Assembly: GCA_946699065.1 (NCBI GenBank)
Contig: CAMPDV010000083.1
Span: forward strand, 558,001 to 622,000
Direction: 5' to 3'
Length of the DNA stretch: 64,000 bases
Source of the DNA: Loxodes magnus
Lineage: Eukaryota > Ciliophora > Karyorelictea > Loxodida > Loxodidae
Positions within the stretch are counted from its first letter, which is position 1, and each line of letters starts with the position of its first letter. The notes beneath the pieces are model-generated. The model saw only the letters and a program-made list of their open reading frames with translations, did not search any database and was not told where the DNA came from. Shown in pieces: positions 25,899-39,119 of the stretch. Position numbers and translations under genes: made by a program.

Positions 25899-26988
25899 AT
25901 GATACTAAAATATAAATTAAGCTTATTGCTACTTTTTATATGCAAAATCTTAGGTCTAAATGTTATTTTTCAGACTGATTATTATTAGGAGTTAGTATTC
26001 CTTATGTTTCTATTTTATGTGTATTATGCGACTATGTGTTTGTCTTATAAAAGGCGTAGGAGTCATCAATTGAAGTAGCTAGCTAAACTTAAGTAAGAAG
26101 ACTTTTAATTTTTTTATATTATGGTTACTTAATAAAAGGACTATTTGAAGTCTTTAAGAAATAACTTAAGAAAAAAAGCCTTAGTGCTTTGATTTTTTTA
26201 TCCTAATAAATAGGAACATATATGAAGGTATAGAAGTAATAACATTTTTTTAAGTATCTCTGTATATAAATAAATTTATTGATGATAAAAGATTTGATTA
26301 GGTTGGTTAATTTCATAGTTTGATAGTAACTTTTGTTTTAGAGCTTTATAGACTTTAAACAGAATTTAAAATTAAACTCTATAGATAAGTTTGGTAAACA
26401 CTATAAATATAAGTGTGTAATAATAAAGATAATTAACTAATTTCTAACTATATATAATAAAGCTCTAGAATATTATAGACACTTAAAAGTCTATCTAGCA
26501 GCTTATAAGATTAGTACTATAAAAAGTTAAAGGGAACAAATCAAAAAGCTCCTATCAATATTTTAAGTATCTATTACACACTCTATTGATGAAGGATAGA
26601 AGACTTTACAACAAGTATTTTGAAGATATATATGTATAGAGTTTAACATTCTAAATTTATCAAATTACCTAAGCAGTAAAATACAAGTTAGAACGTTAAA
26701 GATATTTAGTGATATACATTAATATTCCATGTGTTAGAAGATAGAAAACTATGTCAAACATTTATAGGAAAATACTTAGGTCTTCTAAAGAAGTTTATTT
26801 AGACATTTAGCTAAGAAAATCCTCATATAGTTTACATGATATAATTATCAAAAGTTAATAGCCTTTAAAATAGCATACCATAATATATACTTTAAAAAAG
26901 AGGAATAACTTAATTCTAAATTGTTTACTTTCAGTATATTTAATTTTCTTATATAGGAAGCTTTTTTTGTCTTTTATACCCCCTGTGA
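25899..26988 (+). CDS. Array membrane-protein gene, unit 12 (frame broken)
   Basis: Spacer allele G. One extra base in the T run near 26193 shifts the frame at about residue 100 if taken literally. This is a homopolymer change, so error is a real possibility. Confidence 0.45.
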
Positions 26989-27359
26989 TAGCACTTCAGA
27001 CATAGTCCTTTAGCATACATAATGCTATCCTAATGAATACACTTTGTGGCCTTCTTTGGCCTTGCTTTGGAGTGATAACAGTTATTACACATTTACTTCG
27101 CATAATGTTTCCTATATATATGAGGACACTTCGTTATCTTGTTTTGTTCCAGCTCTTCTTACTCTATTTACTCCTAGCTGGAATATCGTAAAGGTGGAAT
27201 AGTATCGAGCCATTGATCGTAATTTGGTTAATTAGGCACCTTTTCATTTAGTGGGGGTAGATAAGCGAAGTTTGGTCAGCTATTAGAAAAGTGTAGTTTT
27301 TTTTCTCCGTATAGTAGGCTAGGTAAGCCAAATAGAATGGTTGAAGTGAGATCCTCCAT
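26931..27359 (-). CDS. Duplicated Cys/His-motif protein, copy 12
   Basis: Intact copy, starts in unit 13; spacer allele G. Confidence 0.8.
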
Positions 27360-27489
27360 ATATAATGAAAAAATGTAAAATATGTAAATAAACGGAAAAT
27401 AAGAAGAAAATTAAAAAGATAAAAGAATCGATAATCTTAGGCAATAAATTTGTAAAAGTATTATTAATTTCTTGTATAGAAAAGAAAAT

Positions 27490-28578
27490 ATGATACTAAA
27501 ATATAAATTAAGCTTATTGCTACTTTTTATATGCAAAATCTTAGGTCTAAATGTTATTTTTCAGACTGATTATTATTAGGAGTTAGTATTCCTTATGTTT
27601 CTATTTTATGTGTATTATGCGACTATGTGTTTGTCTTATAAAAGGCGTAGGAGTCATCAATTGAAGTAGCTAGCTAAACTTAAGTAAGAAGACTTTTAAT
27701 TTTTTTATATTATGGTTACTTAATAAAAGGACTATTTGAAGTCTTTAAGAAATAACTTAAGAAAAAAAGCCTTAGTGCTTTGATTTTTTATCCTAATAAA
27801 TAGGAACATATATGAAGGTATAGAAGTAATAACATTTTTTTAAGTATCTCTGTATATAAATAAATTTATTGATGATAAAAGATTTGATTAGGTTGGTTAA
27901 TTTCATAGTTTGATAGTAACTTTTGTTTTAGAGCTTTATAGACTTTAAACAGAATTTAAAATTAAACTCTATAGATAAGTTTGGTAAACACTATAAATAT
28001 AAGTGTGTAATAATAAAGATAATTAACTAATTTCTAACTATATATAATAAAGCTCTAGAATATTATAGACACTTAAAAGTCTATCTAGCAGCTTATAAGA
28101 TTAGTACTATAAAAAGTTAAAGGGAACAAATCAAAAAGCTCCTATCAATATTTTAAGTATCTATTACACACTCTATTGATGAAGGATAGAAGACTTTACA
28201 ACAAGTATTTTGAAGATATATATGTATAGAGTTTAACATTCTAAATTTATCAAATTACCTAAGCAGTAAAATACAAGTTAGAACGTTAAAGATATTTAGT
28301 GATATACATTAATATTCCATGTGTTAGAAGATAGAAAACTATGTCAAACATTTATAGGAAAATACTTAGGTCTTCTAAAGAAGTTTATTTAGACATTTAG
28401 CTAAGAAAATCCTCATATAGTTTACATGATATAATTATCAAAAGTTAATAGCCTTTAAAATAGCATACCATAATATATACTTTAAAAAAGAGGAATAACT
28501 TAATTCTAAATTGTTTACTTTCAGTATATTTAATTTTCTTATATAGGAAGCTTTTTTTGTCTTTTATACCCCCTGTGA
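27490..28578 (+). CDS. Array membrane-protein gene, unit 13
   Basis: Intact copy; spacer allele G. Confidence 0.5.
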
Positions 28579-28949
28579 TAGCACTTCAGACATAGTCCTT
28601 TAGCATACATAATGCTATCCTAATGAATACACTTTGTGGCCTTCTTTGGCCTTGCTTTGGAGTGATAACAGTTATTACACATTTACTTCGCATAATGTTT
28701 CCTATATATATGAGGACACTTCGTTATCTTGTTTTGTTCCAGCTCTTCTTACTCTATTTACTCCTAGCTGGAATATCGTAAAGGTGGAATAGTATCGAGC
28801 CATTGATCGTAATTTGGTTAATTAGGCACCTTTTCATTTAGTGGGGGTAGATAAGCGAAGTTTGGTCAGCTATTAGAAAAGTGTAGTTTTTTTTCTCCGT
28901 ATAGTAGGCTAGGTAAGCCAAATAGAATGGTTGAAGTGAGATCCTCCAT
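28521..28949 (-). CDS. Duplicated Cys/His-motif protein, copy 13
   Basis: Intact copy, starts in unit 14; spacer allele T. Confidence 0.8.
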
Positions 28950-29079
28950 ATATAATGAAAAAATGTAAAATATTTAAATAAACGGAAAATAAGAAGAAAA
29001 TTAAAAAGATAAAAGAATCGATAATCTTAGGCAATAAATTTGTAAAAGTATTATTAATTTCTTGTATAGAAAAGAAAAT

Positions 29080-30168
29080 ATGATACTAAAATATAAATTA
29101 AGCTTATTGCTACTTTTTATATGCAAAATCTTAGGTCTAAATGTTATTTTTCAGACTGATTATTATTAGGAGTTAGTATTCCTTATGTTTCTATTTTATG
29201 TGTATTATGCGACTATGTGTTTGTCTTATAAAAGGCGTAGGAGTCATCAATTGAAGTAGCTAGCTAAACTTAAGTAAGAAGACTTTTAATTTTTTTATAT
29301 TATGGTTACTTAATAAAAGGACTATTTGAAGTCTTTAAGAAATAACTTAAGAAAAAAAGCCTTAGTGCTTTGATTTTTTATCCTAATAAATAGGAACATA
29401 TATGAAGGTATAGAAGTAATAACATTTTTTTAAGTATCTCTGTATATAAATAAATTTATTGATGATAAAAGATTTGATTAGGTTGGTTAATTTCATAGTT
29501 TGATAGTAACTTTTGTTTTAGAGCTTTATAGACTTTAAACAGAATTTAAAATTAAACTCTATAGATAAGTTTGGTAAACACTATAAATATAAGTGTGTAA
29601 TAATAAAGATAATTAACTAATTTCTAACTATATATAATAAAGCTCTAGAATATTATAGACACTTAAAAGTCTATCTAGCAGCTTATAAGATTAGTACTAT
29701 AAAAAGTTAAAGGGAACAAATCAAAAAGCTCCTATCAATATTTTAAGTATCTATTACACACTCTATTGATGAAGGATAGAAGACTTTACAACAAGTATTT
29801 TGAAGATATATATGTATAGAGTTTAACATTCTAAATTTATCAAATTACCTAAGCAGTAAAATACAAGTTAGAACGTTAAAGATATTTAGTGATATACATT
29901 AATATTCCATGTGTTAGAAGATAGAAAACTATGTCAAACATTTATAGGAAAATACTTAGGTCTTCTAAAGAAGTTTATTTAGACATTTAGCTAAGAAAAT
30001 CCTCATATAGTTTACATGATATAATTATCAAAAGTTAATAGCCTTTAAAATAGCATACCATAATATATACTTTAAAAAAGAGGAATAACTTAATTCTAAA
30101 TTGTTTACTTTCAGTATATTTAATTTTCTTATATAGGAAGCTTTTTTTGTCTTTTATACCCCCTGTGA
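29080..30168 (+). CDS. Array membrane-protein gene, unit 14
   Basis: Intact copy; spacer allele T. Confidence 0.5.
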
Positions 30169-30539
30169 TAGCACTTCAGACATAGTCCTTTAGCATACAT
30201 AATGCTATCCTAATGAATACACTTTGTGGCCTTCTTTGGCCTTGCTTTGGAGTGATAACAGTTATTACACATTTACTTCGCATAATGTTTCCTATATATA
30301 TGAGGACACTTCGTTATCTTGTTTTGTTCCAGCTCTTCTTACTCTATTTACTCCTAGCTGGAATATCGTAAAGGTGGAATAGTATCGAGCCATTGATCGT
30401 AATTTGGTTAATTAGGCACCTTTTCATTTAGTGGGGGTAGATAAGCGAAGTTTGGTCAGCTATTAGAAAAGTGTAGTTTTTTTTCTCCGTATAGTAGGCT
30501 AGGTAAGCCAAATAGAATGGTTGAAGTGAGATCCTCCAT
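30111..30539 (-). CDS. Duplicated Cys/His-motif protein, copy 14
   Basis: Intact copy, starts in unit 15; spacer allele G. Confidence 0.8.
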
Positions 30540-30669
30540 ATATAATGAAAAAATGTAAAATATGTAAATAAACGGAAAATAAGAAGAAAATTAAAAAGAT
30601 AAAAGAATCGATAATCTTAGGCAATAAATTTGTAAAAGTATTATTAATTTCTTGTATAGAAAAGAAAAT

Positions 30670-31758
30670 ATGATACTAAAATATAAATTAAGCTTATTGC
30701 TACTTTTTATATGCAAAATCTTAGGTCTAAATGTTATTTTTCAGACTGATTATTATTAGGAGTTAGTATTCCTTATGTTTCTATTTTATGTGTATTATGC
30801 GACTATGTGTTTGTCTTATAAAAGGCGTAGGAGTCATCAATTGAAGTAGCTAGCTAAACTTAAGTAAGAAGACTTTTAATTTTTTTATATTATGGTTACT
30901 TAATAAAAGGACTATTTGAAGTCTTTAAGAAATAACTTAAGAAAAAAAGCCTTAGTGCTTTGATTTTTTATCCTAATAAATAGGAACATATATGAAGGTA
31001 TAGAAGTAATAACATTTTTTTAAGTATCTCTGTATATAAATAAATTTATTGATGATAAAAGATTTGATTAGGTTGGTTAATTTCATAGTTTGATAGTAAC
31101 TTTTGTTTTAGAGCTTTATAGACTTTAAACAGAATTTAAAATTAAACTCTATAGATAAGTTTGGTAAACACTATAAATATAAGTGTGTAATAATAAAGAT
31201 AATTAACTAATTTCTAACTATATATAATAAAGCTCTAGAATATTATAGACACTTAAAAGTCTATCTAGCAGCTTATAAGATTAGTACTATAAAAAGTTAA
31301 AGGGAACAAATCAAAAAGCTCCTATCAATATTTTAAGTATCTATTACACACTCTATTGATGAAGGATAGAAGACTTTACAACAAGTATTTTGAAGATATA
31401 TATGTATAGAGTTTAACATTCTAAATTTATCAAATTACCTAAGCAGTAAAATACAAGTTAGAACGTTAAAGATATTTAGTGATATACATTAATATTCCAT
31501 GTGTTAGAAGATAGAAAACTATGTCAAACATTTATAGGAAAATACTTAGGTCTTCTAAAGAAGTTTATTTAGACATTTAGCTAAGAAAATCCTCATATAG
31601 TTTACATGATATAATTATCAAAAGTTAATAGCCTTTAAAATAGCATACCATAATATATACTTTAAAAAAGAGGAATAACTTAATTCTAAATTGTTTACTT
31701 TCAGTATATTTAATTTTCTTATATAGGAAGCTTTTTTTGTCTTTTATACCCCCTGTGA
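30670..31758 (+). CDS. Array membrane-protein gene, unit 15
   Basis: Intact copy; spacer allele G. Confidence 0.5.
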
Positions 31759-32129
31759 TAGCACTTCAGACATAGTCCTTTAGCATACATAATGCTATCC
31801 TAATGAATACACTTTGTGGCCTTCTTTGGCCTTGCTTTGGAGTGATAACAGTTATTACACATTTACTTCGCATAATGTTTCCTATATATATGAGGACACT
31901 TCGTTATCTTGTTTTGTTCCAGCTCTTCTTACTCTATTTACTCCTAGCTGGAATATCGTAAAGGTGGAATAGTATCGAGCCATTGATCGTAATTTGGTTA
32001 ATTAGGCACCTTTTCATTTAGTGGGGGTAGATAAGCGAAGTTTGGTCAGCTATTAGAAAAGTGTAGTTTTTTTTCTCCGTATAGTAGGCTAGGTAAGCCA
32101 AATAGAATGGTTGAAGTGAGATCCTCCAT
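31701..32129 (-). CDS. Duplicated Cys/His-motif protein, copy 15
   Basis: Intact copy, starts in unit 16; spacer allele T. Confidence 0.8.
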
Positions 32130-32259
32130 ATATAATGAAAAAATGTAAAATATTTAAATAAACGGAAAATAAGAAGAAAATTAAAAAGATAAAAGAATCG
32201 ATAATCTTAGGCAATAAATTTGTAAAAGTATTATTAATTTCTTGTATAGAAAAGAAAAT

Positions 32260-33348
32260 ATGATACTAAAATATAAATTAAGCTTATTGCTACTTTTTAT
32301 ATGCAAAATCTTAGGTCTAAATGTTATTTTTCAGACTGATTATTATTAGGAGTTAGTATTCCTTATGTTTCTATTTTATGTGTATTATGCGACTATGTGT
32401 TTGTCTTATAAAAGGCGTAGGAGTCATCAATTGAAGTAGCTAGCTAAACTTAAGTAAGAAGACTTTTAATTTTTTTATATTATGGTTACTTAATAAAAGG
32501 ACTATTTGAAGTCTTTAAGAAATAACTTAAGAAAAAAAGCCTTAGTGCTTTGATTTTTTATCCTAATAAATAGGAACATATATGAAGGTATAGAAGTAAT
32601 AACATTTTTTTAAGTATCTCTGTATATAAATAAATTTATTGATGATAAAAGATTTGATTAGGTTGGTTAATTTCATAGTTTGATAGTAACTTTTGTTTTA
32701 GAGCTTTATAGACTTTAAACAGAATTTAAAATTAAACTCTATAGATAAGTTTGGTAAACACTATAAATATAAGTGTGTAATAATAAAGATAATTAACTAA
32801 TTTCTAACTATATATAATAAAGCTCTAGAATATTATAGACACTTAAAAGTCTATCTAGCAGCTTATAAGATTAGTACTATAAAAAGTTAAAGGGAACAAA
32901 TCAAAAAGCTCCTATCAATATTTTAAGTATCTATTACACACTCTATTGATGAAGGATAGAAGACTTTACAACAAGTATTTTGAAGATATATATGTATAGA
33001 GTTTAACATTCTAAATTTATCAAATTACCTAAGCAGTAAAATACAAGTTAGAACGTTAAAGATATTTAGTGATATACATTAATATTCCATGTGTTAGAAG
33101 ATAGAAAACTATGTCAAACATTTATAGGAAAATACTTAGGTCTTCTAAAGAAGTTTATTTAGACATTTAGCTAAGAAAATCCTCATATAGTTTACATGAT
33201 ATAATTATCAAAAGTTAATAGCCTTTAAAATAGCATACCATAATATATACTTTAAAAAAGAGGAATAACTTAATTCTAAATTGTTTACTTTCAGTATATT
33301 TAATTTTCTTATATAGGAAGCTTTTTTTGTCTTTTATACCCCCTGTGA
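32260..33348 (+). CDS. Array membrane-protein gene, unit 16
   Basis: Intact copy; spacer allele T. Confidence 0.5.
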
Positions 33349-33719
33349 TAGCACTTCAGACATAGTCCTTTAGCATACATAATGCTATCCTAATGAATAC
33401 ACTTTGTGGCCTTCTTTGGCCTTGCTTTGGAGTGATAACAGTTATTACACATTTACTTCGCATAATGTTTCCTATATATATGAGGACACTTCGTTATCTT
33501 GTTTTGTTCCAGCTCTTCTTACTCTATTTACTCCTAGCTGGAATATCGTAAAGGTGGAATAGTATCGAGCCATTGATCGTAATTTGGTTAATTAGGCACC
33601 TTTTCATTTAGTGGGGGTAGATAAGCGAAGTTTGGTCAGCTATTAGAAAAGTGTAGTTTTTTTTCTCCGTATAGTAGGCTAGGTAAGCCAAATAGAATGG
33701 TTGAAGTGAGATCCTCCAT
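33291..33719 (-). CDS. Duplicated Cys/His-motif protein, copy 16
   Basis: Intact copy, starts in unit 17; spacer allele T. Confidence 0.8.
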
Positions 33720-33849
33720 ATATAATGAAAAAATGTAAAATATTTAAATAAACGGAAAATAAGAAGAAAATTAAAAAGATAAAAGAATCGATAATCTTAG
33801 GCAATAAATTTGTAAAAGTATTATTAATTTCTTGTATAGAAAAGAAAAT

Positions 33850-34938
33850 ATGATACTAAAATATAAATTAAGCTTATTGCTACTTTTTATATGCAAAATC
33901 TTAGGTCTAAATGTTATTTTTCAGACTGATTATTATTAGGAGTTAGTATTCCTTATGTTTCTATTTTATGTGTATTATGCGACTATGTGTTTGTCTTATA
34001 AAAGGCGTAGGAGTCATCAATTGAAGTAGCTAGCTAAACTTAAGTAAGAAGACTTTTAATTTTTTTATATTATGGTTACTTAATAAAAGGACTATTTGAA
34101 GTCTTTAAGAAATAACTTAAGAAAAAAAGCCTTAGTGCTTTGATTTTTTATCCTAATAAATAGGAACATATATGAAGGTATAGAAGTAATAACATTTTTT
34201 TAAGTATCTCTGTATATAAATAAATTTATTGATGATAAAAGATTTGATTAGGTTGGTTAATTTCATAGTTTGATAGTAACTTTTGTTTTAGAGCTTTATA
34301 GACTTTAAACAGAATTTAAAATTAAACTCTATAGATAAGTTTGGTAAACACTATAAATATAAGTGTGTAATAATAAAGATAATTAACTAATTTCTAACTA
34401 TATATAATAAAGCTCTAGAATATTATAGACACTTAAAAGTCTATCTAGCAGCTTATAAGATTAGTACTATAAAAAGTTAAAGGGAACAAATCAAAAAGCT
34501 CCTATCAATATTTTAAGTATCTATTACACACTCTATTGATGAAGGATAGAAGACTTTACAACAAGTATTTTGAAGATATATATGTATAGAGTTTAACATT
34601 CTAAATTTATCAAATTACCTAAGCAGTAAAATACAAGTTAGAACGTTAAAGATATTTAGTGATATACATTAATATTCCATGTGTTAGAAGATAGAAAACT
34701 ATGTCAAACATTTATAGGAAAATACTTAGGTCTTCTAAAGAAGTTTATTTAGACATTTAGCTAAGAAAATCCTCATATAGTTTACATGATATAATTATCA
34801 AAAGTTAATAGCCTTTAAAATAGCATACCATAATATATACTTTAAAAAAGAGGAATAACTTAATTCTAAATTGTTTACTTTCAGTATATTTAATTTTCTT
34901 ATATAGGAAGCTTTTTTTGTCTTTTATACCCCCTGTGA
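33850..34938 (+). CDS. Array membrane-protein gene, unit 17
   Basis: Intact copy; spacer allele T. Confidence 0.5.
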
Positions 34939-35309
34939 TAGCACTTCAGACATAGTCCTTTAGCATACATAATGCTATCCTAATGAATACACTTTGTGGC
35001 CTTCTTTGGCCTTGCTTTGGAGTGATAACAGTTATTACACATTTACTTCGCATAATGTTTCCTATATATATGAGGACACTTCGTTATCTTGTTTTGTTCC
35101 AGCTCTTCTTACTCTATTTACTCCTAGCTGGAATATCGTAAAGGTGGAATAGTATCGAGCCATTGATCGTAATTTGGTTAATTAGGCACCTTTTCATTTA
35201 GTGGGGGTAGATAAGCGAAGTTTGGTCAGCTATTAGAAAAGTGTAGTTTTTTTTCTCCGTATAGTAGGCTAGGTAAGCCAAATAGAATGGTTGAAGTGAG
35301 ATCCTCCAT
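34881..35309 (-). CDS. Duplicated Cys/His-motif protein, copy 17
   Basis: Intact copy, starts in unit 18; spacer allele T. Confidence 0.8.
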
Positions 35310-35439
35310 ATATAATGAAAAAATGTAAAATATTTAAATAAACGGAAAATAAGAAGAAAATTAAAAAGATAAAAGAATCGATAATCTTAGGCAATAAATT
35401 TGTAAAAGTATTATTAATTTCTTGTATAGAAAAGAAAAT

Positions 35440-36528
35440 ATGATACTAAAATATAAATTAAGCTTATTGCTACTTTTTATATGCAAAATCTTAGGTCTAA
35501 ATGTTATTTTTCAGACTGATTATTATTAGGAGTTAGTATTCCTTATGTTTCTATTTTATGTGTATTATGCGACTATGTGTTTGTCTTATAAAAGGCGTAG
35601 GAGTCATCAATTGAAGTAGCTAGCTAAACTTAAGTAAGAAGACTTTTAATTTTTTTATATTATGGTTACTTAATAAAAGGACTATTTGAAGTCTTTAAGA
35701 AATAACTTAAGAAAAAAAGCCTTAGTGCTTTGATTTTTTATCCTAATAAATAGGAACATATATGAAGGTATAGAAGTAATAACATTTTTTTAAGTATCTC
35801 TGTATATAAATAAATTTATTGATGATAAAAGATTTGATTAGGTTGGTTAATTTCATAGTTTGATAGTAACTTTTGTTTTAGAGCTTTATAGACTTTAAAC
35901 AGAATTTAAAATTAAACTCTATAGATAAGTTTGGTAAACACTATAAATATAAGTGTGTAATAATAAAGATAATTAACTAATTTCTAACTATATATAATAA
36001 AGCTCTAGAATATTATAGACACTTAAAAGTCTATCTAGCAGCTTATAAGATTAGTACTATAAAAAGTTAAAGGGAACAAATCAAAAAGCTCCTATCAATA
36101 TTTTAAGTATCTATTACACACTCTATTGATGAAGGATAGAAGACTTTACAACAAGTATTTTGAAGATATATATGTATAGAGTTTAACATTCTAAATTTAT
36201 CAAATTACCTAAGCAGTAAAATACAAGTTAGAACGTTAAAGATATTTAGTGATATACATTAATATTCCATGTGTTAGAAGATAGAAAACTATGTCAAACA
36301 TTTATAGGAAAATACTTAGGTCTTCTAAAGAAGTTTATTTAGACATTTAGCTAAGAAAATCCTCATATAGTTTACATGATATAATTATCAAAAGTTAATA
36401 GCCTTTAAAATAGCATACCATAATATATACTTTAAAAAAGAGGAATAACTTAATTCTAAATTGTTTACTTTCAGTATATTTAATTTTCTTATATAGGAAG
36501 CTTTTTTTGTCTTTTATACCCCCTGTGA
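35440..36528 (+). CDS. Array membrane-protein gene, unit 18
   Basis: Intact copy; spacer allele T. Confidence 0.5.
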
Positions 36529-36899
36529 TAGCACTTCAGACATAGTCCTTTAGCATACATAATGCTATCCTAATGAATACACTTTGTGGCCTTCTTTGGC
36601 CTTGCTTTGGAGTGATAACAGTTATTACACATTTACTTCGCATAATGTTTCCTATATATATGAGGACACTTCGTTATCTTGTTTTGTTCCAGCTCTTCTT
36701 ACTCTATTTACTCCTAGCTGGAATATCGTAAAGGTGGAATAGTATCGAGCCATTGATCGTAATTTGGTTAATTAGGCACCTTTTCATTTAGTGGGGGTAG
36801 ATAAGCGAAGTTTGGTCAGCTATTAGAAAAGTGTAGTTTTTTTTCTCCGTATAGTAGGCTAGGTAAGCCAAATAGAATGGTTGAAGTGAGATCCTCCAT
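36471..36899 (-). CDS. Duplicated Cys/His-motif protein, copy 18
   Basis: Intact copy, starts in unit 19; spacer allele G. Confidence 0.8.
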
Positions 36900-37029
36900 A
36901 TATAATGAAAAAATGTAAAATATGTAAATAAACGGAAAATAAGAAGAAAATTAAAAAGATAAAAGAATCGATAATCTTAGGCAATAAATTTGTAAAAGTA
37001 TTATTAATTTCTTGTATAGAAAAGAAAAT

Positions 37030-38118
37030 ATGATACTAAAATATAAATTAAGCTTATTGCTACTTTTTATATGCAAAATCTTAGGTCTAAATGTTATTTT
37101 TCAGACTGATTATTATTAGGAGTTAGTATTCCTTATGTTTCTATTTTATGTGTATTATGCGACTATGTGTTTGTCTTATAAAAGGCGTAGGAGTCATCAA
37201 TTGAAGTAGCTAGCTAAACTTAAGTAAGAAGACTTTTAATTTTTTTATATTATGGTTACTTAATAAAAGGACTATTTGAAGTCTTTAAGAAATAACTTAA
37301 GAAAAAAAGCCTTAGTGCTTTGATTTTTTATCCTAATAAATAGGAACATATATGAAGGTATAGAAGTAATAACATTTTTTTAAGTATCTCTGTATATAAA
37401 TAAATTTATTGATGATAAAAGATTTGATTAGGTTGGTTAATTTCATAGTTTGATAGTAACTTTTGTTTTAGAGCTTTATAGACTTTAAACAGAATTTAAA
37501 ATTAAACTCTATAGATAAGTTTGGTAAACACTATAAATATAAGTGTGTAATAATAAAGATAATTAACTAATTTCTAACTATATATAATAAAGCTCTAGAA
37601 TATTATAGACACTTAAAAGTCTATCTAGCAGCTTATAAGATTAGTACTATAAAAAGTTAAAGGGAACAAATCAAAAAGCTCCTATCAATATTTTAAGTAT
37701 CTATTACACACTCTATTGATGAAGGATAGAAGACTTTACAACAAGTATTTTGAAGATATATATGTATAGAGTTTAACATTCTAAATTTATCAAATTACCT
37801 AAGCAGTAAAATACAAGTTAGAACGTTAAAGATATTTAGTGATATACATTAATATTCCATGTGTTAGAAGATAGAAAACTATGTCAAACATTTATAGGAA
37901 AATACTTAGGTCTTCTAAAGAAGTTTATTTAGACATTTAGCTAAGAAAATCCTCATATAGTTTACATGATATAATTATCAAAAGTTAATAGCCTTTAAAA
38001 TAGCATACCATAATATATACTTTAAAAAAGAGGAATAACTTAATTCTAAATTGTTTACTTTCAGTATATTTAATTTTCTTATATAGGAAGCTTTTTTTGT
38101 CTTTTATACCCCCTGTGA
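37030..38118 (+). CDS. Array membrane-protein gene, unit 19
   Basis: Last full-length copy; spacer allele G. Confidence 0.5.
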
Positions 38119-38489
38119 TAGCACTTCAGACATAGTCCTTTAGCATACATAATGCTATCCTAATGAATACACTTTGTGGCCTTCTTTGGCCTTGCTTTGG
38201 AGTGATAACAGTTATTACACATTTACTTCGCATAATGTTTCCTATATATATGAGGACACTTCGTTATCTTGTTTTGTTCCAGCTCTTCTTACTCTATTTA
38301 CTCCTAGCTGGAATATCGTAAAGGTGGAATAGTATCGAGCCATTGATCGTAATTTGGTTAATTAGGCACCTTTTCATTTAGTGGGGGTAGATAAGCGAAG
38401 TTTGGTCAGCTATTAGAAAAGTGTAGTTTTTTTTCTCCGTATAGTAGGCTAGGTAAGCCAAATAGAATGGTTGAAGTGAGATCCTCCAT
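38061..38489 (-). CDS. Duplicated Cys/His-motif protein, copy 19
   Basis: Intact copy that starts in the partial unit 20; spacer allele G. Confidence 0.8.
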
Positions 38490-38619
38490 ATATAATGAAA
38501 AAATGTAAAATATGTAAATAAACGGAAAATAAGAAGAAAATTAAAAAGATAAAAGAATCGATAATCTTAGGCAATAAATTTGTAAAAGTATTATTAATTT
38601 CTTGTATAGAAAAGAAAAT

Positions 38620-39119
38620 ATGATACTAAAATATAAATTAAGCTTATTGCTACTTTTTATATGCAAAATCTTAGTATTTTTTCTATATATATCTTTTTCT
38701 TTGTTCAAGTACTCGATTAGATTTTATTATTTTTATATTTTTATCTTTTTTTTAATATATAGTTTTTTTAATATTTATATTGATTTATGATTTTTGTTAA
38801 CATTCTCATTAGACAAATCTGATATTTTTTTTAATGCTTTTTTTCAAGTAATTATTTATTACCTGATTCTAACTTATTCAGCAATTTGCTATTATATTTG
38901 AAAGTTTTTATATTTTTAATATGTTTTTTATGTTTTATCGTTTTTTTATTTATTTTTTTATTAGATACTGTGCTTTTTTTAATTCTTTTGTTCAACTTTA
39001 ATATTTATCTAAATTCGTTCATTTTTTTATTTTATAACCTAGTATTTATGTTTTTATCTTTTTCGTTTTTTTCAGTTTATTTGAATGTTCTTTATATTAT
39101 ATCAGGTACTTATTAGAGT
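38620..39119 (+). pseudogene. Truncated membrane-protein gene fused to a T-rich hydrophobic tract
   Basis: The first 18 codons of the cassette membrane protein (to FICKIL) run to the array edge at 38674 and continue in the same frame into flanking sequence. That flank is very T-rich on this strand and would encode an almost continuous run of Phe, Leu, Ile and Tyr in any frame. Two sub-frames (38602-38790 and 38886-39116) are open even in the standard code, which is expected from the lack of A. A real multi-pass membrane protein is possible, but base-composition artefact is the simpler reading. Confidence 0.3.

Larger units (their letters stand above)
8026..38674. repeat. Tandem array: 19 units of ~1,590 bp plus a 434-bp partial unit
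   Basis: The same 1,590-bp sequence repeats head to tail. Unit starts are 8026, 9616, 11206, 12796, 14386, 15976, 17566, 19158, 20749, 22340, 23930, 25520, 27111, 28701, 30291, 31881, 33471, 35061, 36651 and 38241 (partial). Units look near-identical by eye. One substitution segregates: a G/T site 273 bp into the unit. The remaining differences are single-base length changes in homopolymers near 19081, 19154, 19501, 19810, 20406, 20926 and 26193. Each unit encodes two genes covering about 90% of its length. I see no inverted repeats, target-site duplication or transposase, so this looks like host gene amplification, not a mobile element or plain satellite. Confidence 0.97.

Noticed and set aside
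8026-38674. Array as a CRISPR, rDNA cluster, satellite or transposon cluster
   Set aside because: Units are 1.6 kb and coding, without short spaced repeats, rRNA-like sequence, terminal inverted repeats or any transposase or polymerase gene.
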